A stretch of 24,005 bases of DNA from Larix sibirica (taxonomy: Eukaryota; Streptophyta; Pinopsida; Pinales; Pinaceae), in assembly GCA_004151065.3 (NCBI GenBank), contig NWUY0300011087.1, positions 1 to 24,005 on the forward strand. Direction: 5' to 3'. Below are positions 9,371 through 19,524 of the stretch, one piece after another. The notes beneath the pieces were generated by a model. The model was not told the origin of the DNA, searched no databases, and saw only the letters and a list, made by a program, of their open reading frames with translations. The translations under genes and the position numbers were made by a program. The number at the start of each line of letters is the position of its first letter. Positions within the stretch are counted from its first letter, which is position 1.

Positions 9371-12300
9371 ATGTCGCAGAAGCAAGCTGAGGAAGCTATT
9401 GTGATGAATTACAGCGAGATGGAAGTGGAAGGGAAGGAACCAGAGGGAGCACAGAACGATGCTTCTGTGAAGGGAAACCTTAGAAGACTGTTTTGGCATG
9501 GTGGATCTGTCTATGATGCCTGGTTTAGCTGCGCTTCTAATCAGGTGATATTTTGCTTTCCATTTTGCTGAAAATAGAGCGTACCCAAATGATGGAAAAT
9601 TTGTAAGAGGCCCAATTGATCGATAATTTGTAACAGACCTTGCCTAAATCAAGATCAAAATGAATGATTAATAAGCATGGAGATACATTTGAGCCTTCAG
9701 CAACTCAAATCAAATCTCTAGGCTAGTCATGTATGGTTCCCTAGCCATTGAACATTCCTTTTACTGGAGGCGAGTGTGGCGATGGAAACTATTGCTGGCA
9801 TTCAAATCCACCTTTAAGATTTGGATTTGCTATTACAATGTTCTTTTAGTACATGACTTGTTACCGGTTTTTCTTTTAGTATTCTTCACAAATGTAGCTT
9901 GCAGCATGCCTTTCCATTCTAGGCTTTTTGCTCATAGGAATGACTTCATCCAACTTGTCTCGAATATTTTGATTGACCCAGTTTCCAAATTCAATGTATA
10001 CTACCTGCAGCTTTTTCCCTTTTTCAGTTTTCTGAGTTCCACTTGGGCTTTGAAGGCCTGATTGAATGAAGATTTCGAGCCTCTGTACAAACTGAACCCA
10101 ACTGACAAAAACTTTGAGTCTCTCAAGCAAGGATATCATGTATCTTCATCGTGAAGTGCTACATGTCATACTTGGTTTGTCCGCCTGCTCAGCCTAAGCT
10201 CAGTTGTTTAAGCAATATGCAACTGCCCATCTTTTGCAGCTATGCTGGAGTATCCAGAATTGATGCAAATTGGGAACTTTTGATTATTACTGTTTGTTCA
10301 TTTTTTCGATATGCAAATATGGATTAGCTTGTTCATTTTTTCGTTATGCAAGTATGGATTAGTTAGCTTATTTGATAGGCCTAATTTATTAGAACAGATT
10401 GATTGTTTACTTTAGTTTGTTTGTTATGCGAGATTGATGAATTAGAGAAGCTCAAAATTTGGGTGTTTTGGGTTTGGAATTGCAGGTAGCGCAAGTACTT
10501 TTAACCTTGCCGTATTCATTCTCTCAGTTGGGAATGGTGTCGGGAGTCCTCTTCCAAGTATTCTACGGCCTGATGGGAAGCTGGACAGCTTACCTTATCA
10601 GCGTTCTTTATATTGAATACCGCACAAGAAAAGAGAAGGAGAATGTGAGCTTCAAGAATCATGTTATTCAGGTGGATACAGATACTTATTTTAACTTTTA
10701 GTGTTCAAAAAATCTAAATTTTAGACAAACGAATTAAAATCAAAGTTCCGATTTTTTTTTTAATCCTTCATTTCAGCGGCCCATTTAGTTTGTCAGCGAC
10801 CTAATTAGTCTGTCAGCACTTACAGAGATCCAGCCATTGAGATTTCGTTGCCTAATGTGTTCTTTTGTTCTTGTTTTGTTTGCAGTGGTTTGAAGTGCTG
10901 GACGGACTTTTGGGCCCGTTCTGGAAGGTCCTTGGCTTGGCTTTCAATTGTACATTTCTTCTTTGTGGATCTGTGATACAGCTCATAGGTTGTGCAAGGT
11001 AGGTAGGCCGTTCGGCCATTAATGTTCTTTGTTGGCAGGATCGTGATGGATTTGTTTTGAAGTTGCATTACATTATTTCGTGTACGTTACTGCAGCAATA
11101 TATACTACATCAATGATCACCTAGACAAGCGAACATGGACGTATATATTCGGTGCCTGTTGCGCTACCACAGTGTTTATCCCTTCCTTTCACAATTACCG
11201 CCTGTGGTCCTTCCTCGGCTTAGGAATGACCACATATACTGCATGGTATTTGACCATTGCCTCCCTCGTCCATGGACAGGTATACATTTATTGGAGTATG
11301 ATATTTCACACATCATACTTCACATGGATTCATATATCAATGGGGTGCAAGTTTTCAATTTTCTTGTGGATGTATGTGTGAATTTTGTTTTGTATTGTAT
11401 AACAGTTAAAATGAAATAACAATGTTTTGTTCTTCTTTTAGTATTTCGAAATAACATTTACAACTATAAAATTTCCTTCCTCTTTTTAGCTCGAAGCTCC
11501 AATCCAATTGCAAAGTACCTGACAATGGCTTCTTATATACACTGTGTGCAGACAGAAGGTGTCCAGCATTCCGCTCCCACAAAACTGGTCCTTTACTTCA
11601 CTGGGGCCACTAATATCCTGTACACTTTCGGTGGCCACGCCGTGACAGTGTATGCTCTCAATCATTTTTTTACTTGCGTGGGATTCCATTGAAAATTATT
11701 AAGTCTTCACCTTTAACAGACCTTCAATGCTTGCTGGTTCTGGTGGTGGTCACAGGGAAATAATGCATGCCATGTGGAAACCTAAAAAATTCAAGGCAAT
11801 CTACTTGGTGGCAACACTGTATGTCTTTACACTGACTCTGCCCTCTGCAATATCTGTTTATTGGGCTTTCGGAGATGCGCTGTTAGATCACGCAAATGCC
11901 CTTTCTATGCTTCCCAAGTCGGGCTTTCGCGACCTGGCAGTCGTCCTAATGCTCATTCATCAGGTTTAAAAGAGCATTTGCCATTATATTTTTGATTGCA
12001 GTATCCTAAACCTAAACCTAAACCTCCATGCTAAGCATATGACTGTTGAAATTTGAAATGGTTGCAGTTCATTACCTTCGGGTTTGCATGTACGCCCTTA
12101 TACTTTGTGTGGGAGAAGGTGATCGGAATGCACGATACAAAGAGCATTGTTAAGCGTGCATTGGCCAGGCTACCAGTTGTGATTCCAATATGGTTCCTTG
12201 CAATCATTTTTCCCTTTTTCGGGCCTATCAACTCTGCAGTTGGGGCTCTGCTAGTCAGCTTTACAGTCTACATTATACCTGCTATGGCTTACATTTTAAC

Positions 12301-12724
12301 TTACAGGACAGCTTTTGCCAGAAAGGTACCAACACATCTTTTTTAATTGTGATATACTGTAGTTTTTAATATTGATTTTATATTTTTCCCAATTAGGTTT
12401 GAGATTTTGATTTAACAATTTCTTAAATTTTGGATATGTATGACTGATTATCAGAATGCTGTTGAAAAGCCACCCTTCTTTCTACCGAGCTGGACAGCGG
12501 TTTATCTGGTGAACATATTTGTGGTGATCTGGGTGTTGATCGTAGGGTTTGGTTTCGGCGGTTGGGCGAGCTTGACGAATTTCGTGCGTCAAGTTGATAC
12601 ATTCGGTCTGTTTGCAAAGTGTTACCAATGCCCTCCCAAGGGAATTGTAGCTCATACACCACCACCTTATGCAGCAACCGCTCCAAAATCACAGTTTGTT
12701 CCACCACCTCCTCATAAAACCTGA
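9371..12724 (+). CDS. LAX: AUX1/LAX-family auxin influx carrier, 8 exons, 496 aa
   Basis: Exons are 9371-9544, 10486-10671, 10886-10998, 11096-11279, 11552-11649, 11756-11963, 12068-12325 and 12455-12724. All seven introns are GT-AG and the joined frame is open to TGA at 12722. Ser158 is split by intron 3 and Val252 by intron 5. The family (amino acid/auxin permeases) imports auxin with protons across the plasma membrane for polar transport and root and shoot patterning. Family-typical stretches include YDAWFSCASNQ (residues 48-58), LLTLPYSFSQLGM (63-75), FGGHAVTVEIMHAMWKP, PLYFVWEKVIGMHDTKS and GFGFGGWASLTNFVRQVDTF (438-457). About ten or eleven hydrophobic segments lie between residues 57 and 445, after a charged cytosolic N-terminus. 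The start is the first ATG after an in-frame TAG at 9309. Length is close to the family's usual 470-490. The C-tail after residue 465 is proline-rich and unlike the short AUX1 tail I recall. Family assignment is very secure; which paralogue is not. Confidence 0.96.
9545..10485 (+). other. Intron 1 of the LAX gene (941 bp)
   Basis: This is the longest of the seven introns; the others span 97 to 272 bp. It starts GTGATA and ends TTGCAG, and it separates the charged N-terminus from the first hydrophobic segment. Open frames inside it on both strands (9729-10061 and 9876-10139) have no family features and are taken as chance. It contains a 35-bp tandem duplication at 10296-10365. Confidence 0.9.
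10296..10365. repeat. 35-bp tandem duplication in LAX intron 1
   Basis: Two adjacent copies, 10296-10330 and 10331-10365, both begin GTTCATTTTTTCG and continue through ATGCAA and TATGGATTAG with a few mismatches. The duplication sits about 120 bp before the exon 2 acceptor and does not touch the splice signals. Confidence 0.8.
12005..12025. repeat. Short CCTAAA run (three units) in LAX intron 6
   Basis: Three CCTAAA hexamers are followed by a partial CCT. This resembles, but is one C short of, the plant telomere unit CCCTAAA. It lies about 40 bp after the exon 6 donor. Short telomere-like runs are common in plant introns and promoters, and a function is not implied. Confidence 0.75.
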
Positions 12725-13220
12725 ATTCAAAACTTGTATTGGAAAGTCTGTGAATTTGAAAGGAACAATATGAGATATATAGAATATGTTTTGAGCGTGG
12801 GGTTTATTCGCTGACCAAGAAGGCAATGGATGGACTTGTCAAGCCTGGGGCTCACAAAATTCATACTCTGCACATATACTATACTTGAAAAGCTTGAAGC
12901 TGACATGCATACAATTATTTACAGGCACCCAACCAACCAGTTTAGTAAAAGGAATTGTATTGTAATTGTAATTTTATACCTATGTGTCTTAGGGTTTTTT
13001 TCGGTCTACTGTACTGGATTGTGGCTTGGATTAGGGCGAAGGAGACAGCAAGGATATATTATTACTCCATTTATCTTGTTAACAGAGACTGACAAACTAC
13101 GTAAGCTTAGTGCCACTGTTATGGAGGGCTTGTTATTCTTATCAACATGTGTTCTCCTCAATTATTTTGTATCACGATCATGTACGTTGTTGCCAACTTA
13201 TGGCTTTCTGGTTATATGAT
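12725..13220 (+). other. Probable LAX 3' UTR and downstream flank
   Basis: No new gene is visible directly after the stop codon. A cluster of TGTA/TTGTAAT motifs at about 12955-12975 resembles plant far-upstream polyadenylation elements, but I see no canonical AATAAA nearby. A 129-codon open frame here (12830-13219) begins within the likely UTR and has no recognisable domain, so it is not called. Confidence 0.4.
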
Positions 13221-13232
13221 GATTGATGGAAA

Positions 13233-13269
13233 AAGTGTTCAGTTAACTTTTTCAAGTGTTCAGTTAACT
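13233..13269. repeat. 16-bp direct repeat, 21-bp spacing
   Basis: AAGTGTTCAGTTAACT occurs at 13233-13248 and 13254-13269, separated by TTTTC, in the 3' flank of LAX. Confidence 0.85.
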
Positions 13270-13689
13270 CCTGTTGTGGAAACTCCTCTCTTGATCGTTG
13301 CAAATGTTTTTCAATACATTTAACCTATCAAACATATCTCAGAGCTGGATTTATTAATTTCACTGTCTTTTTAGTGTGAAGAGGATAAATACAGTCTATT
13401 TCACACTGAAGCAGCCAGGGATTTATGTATCAGAGGTATACTCTTTCATGGCAAGAAATTAAATCAGCACTGTAAAGTTAAATCAGTATGACTAACATCA
13501 ACATATCAGATCAGCAATATAGTTAACTTGTACACGAAACGATACACCCTGTAACTATCACAGCATAAATTTTTGTTGTTGTTTATATCTTATCTTTAAG
13601 AAGAATAGAGTGACTCTATTTTCATTTCTTTGGGTGAAGTGAGAAAGTGAGATGGAGATGAAGTTTCCACAAAATTATAGTTATTTGAA

Positions 13690-13905
13690 AACAAAATTGT
13701 CTGTCAAATTTGATGGTTTTGACAATTATATCACTTGTATCAATAATTTTAATATTAATGAATGTCAATGGCGATCAAAGAGACTTTATGACCATATTTG
13801 AGATATGACAAACAAATTGTGTATCAAAATTGGTTTTGATAATTATTTTATCTTTATCAACAATTTTAATGAACATAAAAACGATCCAGAGAATTTATGA
13901 CCGAA
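13690..13905. repeat. About 120-bp diverged tandem duplication
   Basis: ATTGTCTGTCAAATTTG at 13696 aligns with ATTGTGTATCAAAATTG at 13816. The two copies continue in parallel with GGTTTTGA-AATTAT, TTTATCAA-AATTTTAAT, AATG/AACAT, GATC-A-AGA and TTTATGACC. Confidence 0.75.
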
Positions 13906-13942
13906 TTTATAACCCTAATTTATAACCCTAATTTATAACCCT
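13904..13942. repeat. Three perfect 13-bp tandem units
   Basis: AATTTATAACCCT is repeated at 13904, 13917 and 13930 without mismatch. A related AATTTATGACC unit comes just before. The array sits exactly between two larger duplications (13690-13905 and 13941-14042), so repeats are nested here. Confidence 0.9.
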
Positions 13943-14042
13943 ATTTGACATATTATAAACAATTTGCCTATCAAAATCCAGCCTTGACCAAATTTATGAC
14001 CTATTTGACATATTACAAACAATTTGTCCATCAAATTCCAGC
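13941..14042. repeat. 60-bp tandem duplication
   Basis: CTATTTGACATATTATAAAC at 13941 recurs as CTATTTGACATATTACAAAC at 14001, continuing AATTTG, ATCAAA and TCCAGC in both. The phrases also echo the preceding 120-bp repeat (GATATGACAAACAAATTG), so all belong to one repeat family. The 77-codon frame at 13945-14178 is repeat read as protein at its start. Confidence 0.85.
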
Positions 14043-14760
14043 GGTAGCTTGTTCTTTTGCAAACCACTGTTTTGCTCTTTTGTTTGTTGCTTTTGGAATT
14101 GGGCACATGAGTTTGGGCATAATTGTCATGAAGATCTGGTGGCTAGTAGTTTTCAATTACCTACCTAATACATTTTAGCTTTCAATTCTCTAGCGTTCTG
14201 ATCACCTAATACATTTAAAAATTGACAGGCAGTTGGTAAAGAAATTGCCATCTTCACCGATTGACATAATTGTCACGGTGGGAATGGTCATCCAACGTTT
14301 GTTTGGAAAGAAGCGGTTGGTACACGGCACATGATTGGCATTCTTCCTTTCATTTGGAATGTACATATTATTTTAGAAAGGGACAGATTGTGATGGAATG
14401 GGCAGATATTCAAAAAGAGAATCATGGAGATCCAAAAACAGCTGTACAATTGTTGACTTATCATGGGAAAGTAGTACGCTTTGACAGGTATTGAAGGCTT
14501 GCACAGTAAACCGAAATGAATTTTCCCACTAACCATTAAAGTGAAGTTAGAGAAATGAATGTTTACACTTTACATCTCGACTGAAGAGATGAAGGACTCT
14601 CTTCAATTTAATGTCAACTGTTCTTCAGTACACGACTTACCATTTCGCATGATATACAGACAGGCACAATGCTTAAGAAAAACGACCTCGATCTGCCGGA
14701 ATCCGGCAGAGGTAGAATTGTCCAAACTGCAATTTCGGTTGTTTAAATCATGATTTCGAC
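14043..14760. other. Less AT-rich intergenic DNA, no assignable gene
   Basis: Frames at 14270-14494 (+), 14288-14536 (-) and 14559-14753 (+) are short, have no domain and overlap each other. The stretch has fairly even base composition and could be a gene relic or transposon piece. I cannot identify it. Confidence 0.4.
14692..14710. repeat. GC-rich near-perfect palindrome
   Basis: TCTGCCGGA, one central A, then TCCGGCAGA form 9-bp arms that pair perfectly. This is notable in AT-rich DNA. It could be a hairpin or chance. Confidence 0.8.
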
Positions 14761-15015
14761 TATGTAGGTAGTTTCAGAAGTGTTTTAAGATTTTAAACTA
14801 TTAATTTAATTTATAGAACAAGTAAAGTGGTTAATGAACGATCAAGACTCTATATTTGTTAAACTTAATTAATCTGGTCAATCCGTTCAAAGAAATCCAA
14901 AATCTTAGATAATATTTAAATGTTTATCTTATTAACTTAACTAAAAAGAATTTTATAATTTAAAAATATGAATTTTTAAATTAAAATAGCCTATACATTA
15001 AAAATGCAATGTAAT

Positions 15016-15117
15016 ATTAATTTTCAAAATATTATAAATTAAAATGGTTTAAATTCTTTATTTATTATTAATTTTCAAAATGTTATAAATTAAAATGGTT
15101 TAAATTCTTTATTTATT
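15016..15117. repeat. 51-bp tandem duplication, nearly identical
   Basis: Copies at 15016-15066 and 15067-15117 begin ATTAATTTTCAAAAT and end TTCTTTATTTATT. I see a single difference (ATTATAAATT against GTTATAAATT). This suggests a recent event. Confidence 0.9.
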
Positions 15118-15549
15118 ATTTAAGAATTTATGAAATAAAATTTATAATTATATTTTTTAAGATTTGATTTTTCATAATAAAAAATACCTTAATTTAGGTA
15201 TATATATTGTTTAATGTAGTGGCAAACAGTTTGTCCAAGAGAGTAGGGTTACTTGAAGGTCTGTTTTTTGTTTTTTGAAAAGATGATAGATTTTAGAAAA
15301 AAAATAATTATTTTGTAAGTTGATGGATAATACTTTCTAAAAATATTGGAGGACTGTAATTTTTGTGGATGCATTGGCACAGCCTATATACATATAGCTA
15401 TGAAGTATAATGTAATTTTGTAGTCATTTTTAGAATCTTCTTTTTGGTTGATCAGTATAAAAATGTATGTAAATCGTTATATTTGATTATGAAATAGTAC
15501 TTGTTTATTTTGTATATTTATTTTTTCTTTAAAAAGAGGAAAGTTTAGA

Positions 15550-16237
15550 TAGGTTTTTGGTTTGTAAATAATTTTTTATTAAATTTTTTAAAATAAAAAA
15601 TATGACATCACGCTGTTTGGATTACATGATTTTAAAATTATTTTCTTAAACATTTTTTACACAATTTTCAAAAAAGTGAGGTGAGTGGTTCATTTTCAAT
15701 GTAGACATCTAGTTACTTAATGTTATCATATCTAATATAAAATTATTTAGTATTGTTATTTTTTCATAATCTAATATTTTATGAAGAATTTTTTAATCTA
15801 TAAAACATTCTAAATGAAATTTTAAATGACATATTAAAATTTATAATAGTGATATTTTAGAAGGTTAATCTCCCATATATTATAAAGGAAGTATGGGATC
15901 TATCCATTTTGCTTTTACATGTAAGATATTTTGCTATTTATTCATTTTTATTAGAAAATAATAAGGAACGCTATGGTATTGATAGAGATAGATTTTGGTT
16001 TATAAATTTAAATATGTTTTCCATTATTTTTAATCTAATTTTTTCTAATAAGTTTCTTATTATTTAAGGGCTCGTTTTTCAATTAAAAAGATAAAATGTG
16101 GCATTATGTTGTTTTCATCACATGATTTGAAAGTTTAAATATTTTCCTAAACATATGTGATAATATGTTTATTTTCATAGAAGTGAGGTGCCGGGTTCAT
16201 TTCTAGCATAGAGATCTAGTTACTTAGTGTTGTCATT
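15550..16237. repeat. Diverged direct duplication, copies about 500 bp apart
   Basis: The block at about 15550-15730 and the block at about 15980-16237 share, in order, GATAG-TTTTTGGTTT-TAAAT, ATG-CAT-A-G-TGTTT, ACATGATTT, TTTTC-TAAACAT, AGTGAGGTG, GGTTCATTT and ATCTAGTTACTTA. Indels are frequent. The second copy runs into the 44-bp array. The AT-rich DNA between shows nothing else. Confidence 0.6.
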
Positions 16238-16455
16238 TTCTCATTTCTAATGTAGATATCTAGTTAAGTCTAGGGGTGTCATTTTCTCATATAGAGTGTA
16301 AAGAACTAATTACTTAGGGCTGTCATTTATCATCTTCACTATAGAGATCTAGTTAAATTTTAAGTTGTCATTTTCTTATCTCCAATATGAAGATCTAGTT
16401 AAATTTAATGTTCATTTTCTTATCTTTTATATTAAGATCTAGTTAATGTTCTAGT
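16212..16455. repeat. 44-bp minisatellite, about six units
   Basis: Units start at 16212, about 16254, 16301, 16345, 16391 and 16435. The consensus reads AGATCTAGTTA, then AATTTAGTGTTGTCATTTTC, then TTATCTCTAATAT. The third unit is the most changed (AAGAACTAATTACTTAGGGC) and the last is partial. A single related unit lies near 15704, inside the earlier duplicated block, and may be the ancestor. Confidence 0.85.
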
Positions 16456-16689
16456 TTTCCAATATTTTGATATGATACTTTGTCTCATATAATAATAATA
16501 ATATATTTTTTAAAGAAAATAATACATATTATTTGGTTATTTCTCTAATTTTCATGTCAAAATTATAAATTAACATATATCCATTAATTATTTATGTCAT
16601 TACTTCTCATTTTTATGGTATAATTATGGTCCCAAGGTTAGTTTAGTTGGGGGTGCCACTCTTGTCATGACATTGCCAATAATGTTGTT

Positions 16690-16690
16690 N
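16690..16690. other. Single ambiguous base (N)
   Basis: One undetermined base, read as N, lies in GTTGTTNAGTGAG. It is an assembly or base-calling uncertainty and falls outside any feature. Confidence 0.95.
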
Positions 16691-16759
16691 AGTGAGGGTG
16701 TACTACCACATAATTTTTTTTAATTATATATTAAATTTAGAATGACAATAAATTATGTT

Positions 16760-16980
16760 ATAAGTAATTATGAAAATTGATTGGATTGTGACATTAAGAT
16801 AAAATCTTTGAGATAAGGTTATATCTAATAATGAAAATGATTGAATTGTAATATGTTTTGGAATTTAAATAAATCTAATATATGGGTAATGAAAATTGAT
16901 TGAATTGTAATGTGTTTTGGAATTTAAATAAATCTATTTTATAAACATATTTAGTAATAAAAATTGATTGAATTATGTTC
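16760..16980. repeat. 58-68-bp tandem repeats, about four units
   Basis: TAATGAAAATTGATTGAATTGTAAT-type starts occur near 16765, 16829, 16887 and 16955. The second and third units share ATGTTTTGGAATTTAAATAA as well. The outer two are partial. Confidence 0.75.
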
Positions 16981-17068
16981 TTTCATTTGTATATGGAGGG
17001 ATATTAATTTATTTGTAAATGTTATATCATTATATGTATTGGCAATTTTTTTTATATGATATTAGAGT

Positions 17069-17345
17069 TATATTGAAGTAATTGTTTTGGTAGTAAGTTG
17101 GTGTAAAAAAGTTGTGTACAACACATTTTTAATTAATTGTTTTGGTAGTGAGTTGAGCTAATGTAGGAAAGGGTGTGTGCAACAAATTATGAATATTTGT
17201 ATATAAAGTTTCAAAATATCTTAAATGAGTCCATGCAAATCTTTTTATGAAAGATATTTTCACGAAAGATTACAATTATATTGAAGTAATTGTTTTAACA
17301 ATGAGACTATGTAGGAAACGTTGTGTGGAATCAATTATGAAAGTT
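17069..17345. repeat. Three dispersed copies of a 60-70-bp unit
   Basis: AGTAATTGTTTTGGTAGT-AG, then a GTAGGAAA-GTTGTGTG-AAC-AAATTATGAA-like tail, recur near 17075, 17136 and 17286. The first lacks the AATTATGAA tail. Confidence 0.65.
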
Positions 17346-17677
17346 CAAATAAAGGTAATTCATAAGGAAAGAAAAATTATAAGAAAGCCATTAAAAGTTA
17401 TAGATATGGATGTGATACATTAGAGAAAATACAATTGCATAAATAATAATTTAAATTAGTATTTGTCATAGAAAATTGTGAAAAAACAAATCAAATAATA
17501 GAAAAGATATGTAAATACAACTTACATAGACACAACACTATTTCCTTCAATCTCTAAGTCATAAATGACAACTTAACCTCTAAGCAATGATAATTAAAAT
17601 GATTTAATTATATAAGTTATATAATTGGTGATATATTCTATATCATGGAATCCTTGTTGTTCAAGTTTGATTTTCTA
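17346..17677. other. AT-rich spacer, nothing seen
   Basis: No open frame with coding character, no clear repeat and no RNA-like structure was found. Confidence 0.5.
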
Positions 17678-17809
17678 AGAAAACCTACTTATAAAGTAAG
17701 ACAAGATAGATAGATTTAATTAGAAAATTTACTTGTAAAGTAAGATAAAATAGATTAATTTAATTAGAAAATTTATATGTAAAGTTAGAAAGATAGATTT
17801 TATTAAAAA
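17678..17809. repeat. Three 44-bp tandem units
   Basis: Units begin AGAAAA at 17678, 17722 and 17766, exactly 44 bp apart. The shared text is AATTTACTTGTAAAGTAAGA, TAGAT and TTTAATT. This is unrelated in sequence to the 44-bp array at 16212. Confidence 0.85.
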
Positions 17810-18006
17810 AATTGCATATTGTGAGAGATGGATCTAGTCTTTTACAAGATATATGACATGCAAGTCATACTAATAAAATAAAATAGAAAAAAACTCAATC
17901 TCCAAAGTACCATGTTGGAAAATTAGAAAGAAAAGAAAATAATAATATTAACAACCATAATAACAATAGTTAGTATATATTCATAGTTGAGCAAGAAACA
18001 TACATT

Positions 18007-18200
18007 CATCTAATTTTTAAAAAATCAATAAATTTAAGTTTAAATGTTTAGATTCAATTTAAATTTGATTTTTTAATATCAATAAGTATTATCATATATT
18101 TATCTATTTTTTAAAAAATCAATAAATTTGAGTTTAAGTGTTTGAACATATATTCATCTATTTTTAAAAAAATCAATAATTTGAGTTTAAATGTTTGAAT
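18007..18200. repeat. Three related units of about 48 bp
   Basis: CATCTAATTTTTAAAAAATC, CAATAAATTTGAGTTTAA and TGTTTGAA text occurs at 18007, 18101 and 18155. The last two are adjacent; the first is about 50 bp before them. Confidence 0.75.
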
Positions 18201-18800
18201 TTTTGTTATAAATAAATTTAAGATTAACATATATTTATGTTAATATGATAAATTTTGTATGTAAACAAGTAATGGAAGGGTGAAAATATATATGCAAAAA
18301 TTTAAATTCAATTTATTTTTTTCAAACTATTTTACTTTAAAACTTAATATAATTAATTTTTAAATCATATTATTTAATCAAATATTGGAATTACTTTCTA
18401 AAAAAATATGGTTTCTTTATTTACATTTCTTAAAGCAAAATCCAACACTTTGAAGTAAGAATCATAATCTCTATTTAATGTCACTCCTTTATTAACAATT
18501 CACTTTCTTGACGAACTTCCACTCCATTTGCCTGTGGTTCTTCTATCTCGTTATAAGAAAATAGTAAAATGTATTATACTTAAAGTTTCTTTTCTTTTTT
18601 TATTTTTTTTACAAAAACGAGTAATTGGCTTTTATATAAAATTTGAAACAAAGTTTACAAAATAGATGCAATTGAGCTGCTCTCCTGATAAGAGGAAGAG
18701 CCAAGCCTGCAAGTTTGGATTCAGCCTGTTCATGAAATGATCCTATTCTATGAGGCTTGAAGCTCCTTACAAATTGACCTAGTAGAAAAATAAAAATAAA
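18201..18800. other. AT-rich spacer with a less AT-rich island
   Basis: About 18660-18780 is more even in base composition than its surroundings and lies in a 109-codon minus-strand frame (18609-18938). That frame has no domain I recognise and its upstream half is repeat DNA, so I do not call a gene. A small transposon or gene relic is possible. Confidence 0.4.
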
Positions 18801-18807
18801 AGTGCAA

Positions 18808-18917
18808 AGCATTGTATATTCTGATACAGAAACATCAACATCAGAGTCCAAAGAAAATTGTAAAAATAAAGCATTGTATACTCTGATACTCCTAGAAGAA
18901 AATTGTAAAAATAAAAT
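18808..18917. repeat. Interleaved 62-bp and 45-bp duplications
   Basis: AGCATTGTATA-TCTGATAC occurs at about 18808 and 18870. AAGAAAATTGTAAAAATAAA occurs at 18851 and 18896. The two pairs overlap, which suggests two successive duplication events. Confidence 0.8.
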
Positions 18918-19100
18918 AAATAATAAAAAGACTAACAATTACTCATTTCAAGAAACAACAAATTCCTTTACTTATAAGAAAATAAGAAAATGTTTTATGG
19001 ACAATAACTAGTTCATCATAGCTATTATTGTTTAATAAAGGAAACCTGCGTAAGAATAATTTGTTCAGCTAATGTTTACAATGTTTTCAAAACCATCTAT

Positions 19101-19180
19101 ACAAATGTTTAAAATGGATAAAAACATTTTATTTGAATGAAAAAATGTTCAAAATGAATAAAAACATTTAATTTAAATGA
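19101..19180. repeat. 40-bp tandem duplication
   Basis: AATGTTTAAAATGGATAAAA and AATGTTCAAAATGAATAAAA start about 40 bp apart. Both continue ACATTT and end AAATGA or GAATGA. Confidence 0.75.
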
Positions 19181-19439
19181 AAATTCTATATATTTTCAAA
19201 GCAATCATCCACCTAAAACCAAACAAACATTAAAACATAAAAATACATGTATTGTGAATAAACAAGAAGTTTTAAAAACCAAAACACATATATGTTAAAT
19301 ATACAAAATCCCCATTACGATCTATTTAAATTAAAATATTAGCTATACCAATACATGTAAAATGTATTCTTTCAACCCAATAATTAAAAAAAAGACTAAA
19401 ACTTCCCAGTTTTTAGCCTTCCCCTATTTGCCATCACAA

Positions 19440-19521
19440 GAATTTGATGTAGTAGTATTTATTAAAAACACAATTTTGAAGAATTTGATGTAGTAGTATT
19501 TATTAAAAACATAATTTTGAA
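19440..19521. repeat. 41-bp tandem duplication, nearly identical
   Basis: Copies at 19440-19480 and 19481-19521 begin GAATTTGATGTAGTAGTATT. They differ by one base (ACACAATTTT against ACATAATTTT). Confidence 0.92.
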
Positions 19522-19524
19522 TTG

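Noticed and set aside
9729-10139. Open frames on both strands (110 and 87 codons)
   Set aside because: Both lie inside LAX intron 1, overlap each other and lack family features.
11552-11649. Alternative acceptor four bases downstream (CAGACAG) for exon 5
   Set aside because: Use of the second AG would shift the frame by four bases and destroy the conserved permease; only the first AG keeps it.
12005-12025. Interstitial telomere tract
   Set aside because: There are only three hexamers, and the unit is CCTAAA rather than the plant CCCTAAA. It is too short to call a telomeric remnant.
12830-13219. 129-codon + strand open frame just after LAX
   Set aside because: It begins about 105 bp after the LAX stop, in the probable 3' UTR. 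It has no domain or conserved motif and no own promoter-like context.
18609-18938. 109-codon minus frame with hydrophobic N-terminus, looking like a small secreted protein
   Set aside because: The hydrophobic start is translated AT-rich repeat DNA (interleaved duplications at 18808-18917). No cysteine pattern or family match is seen.
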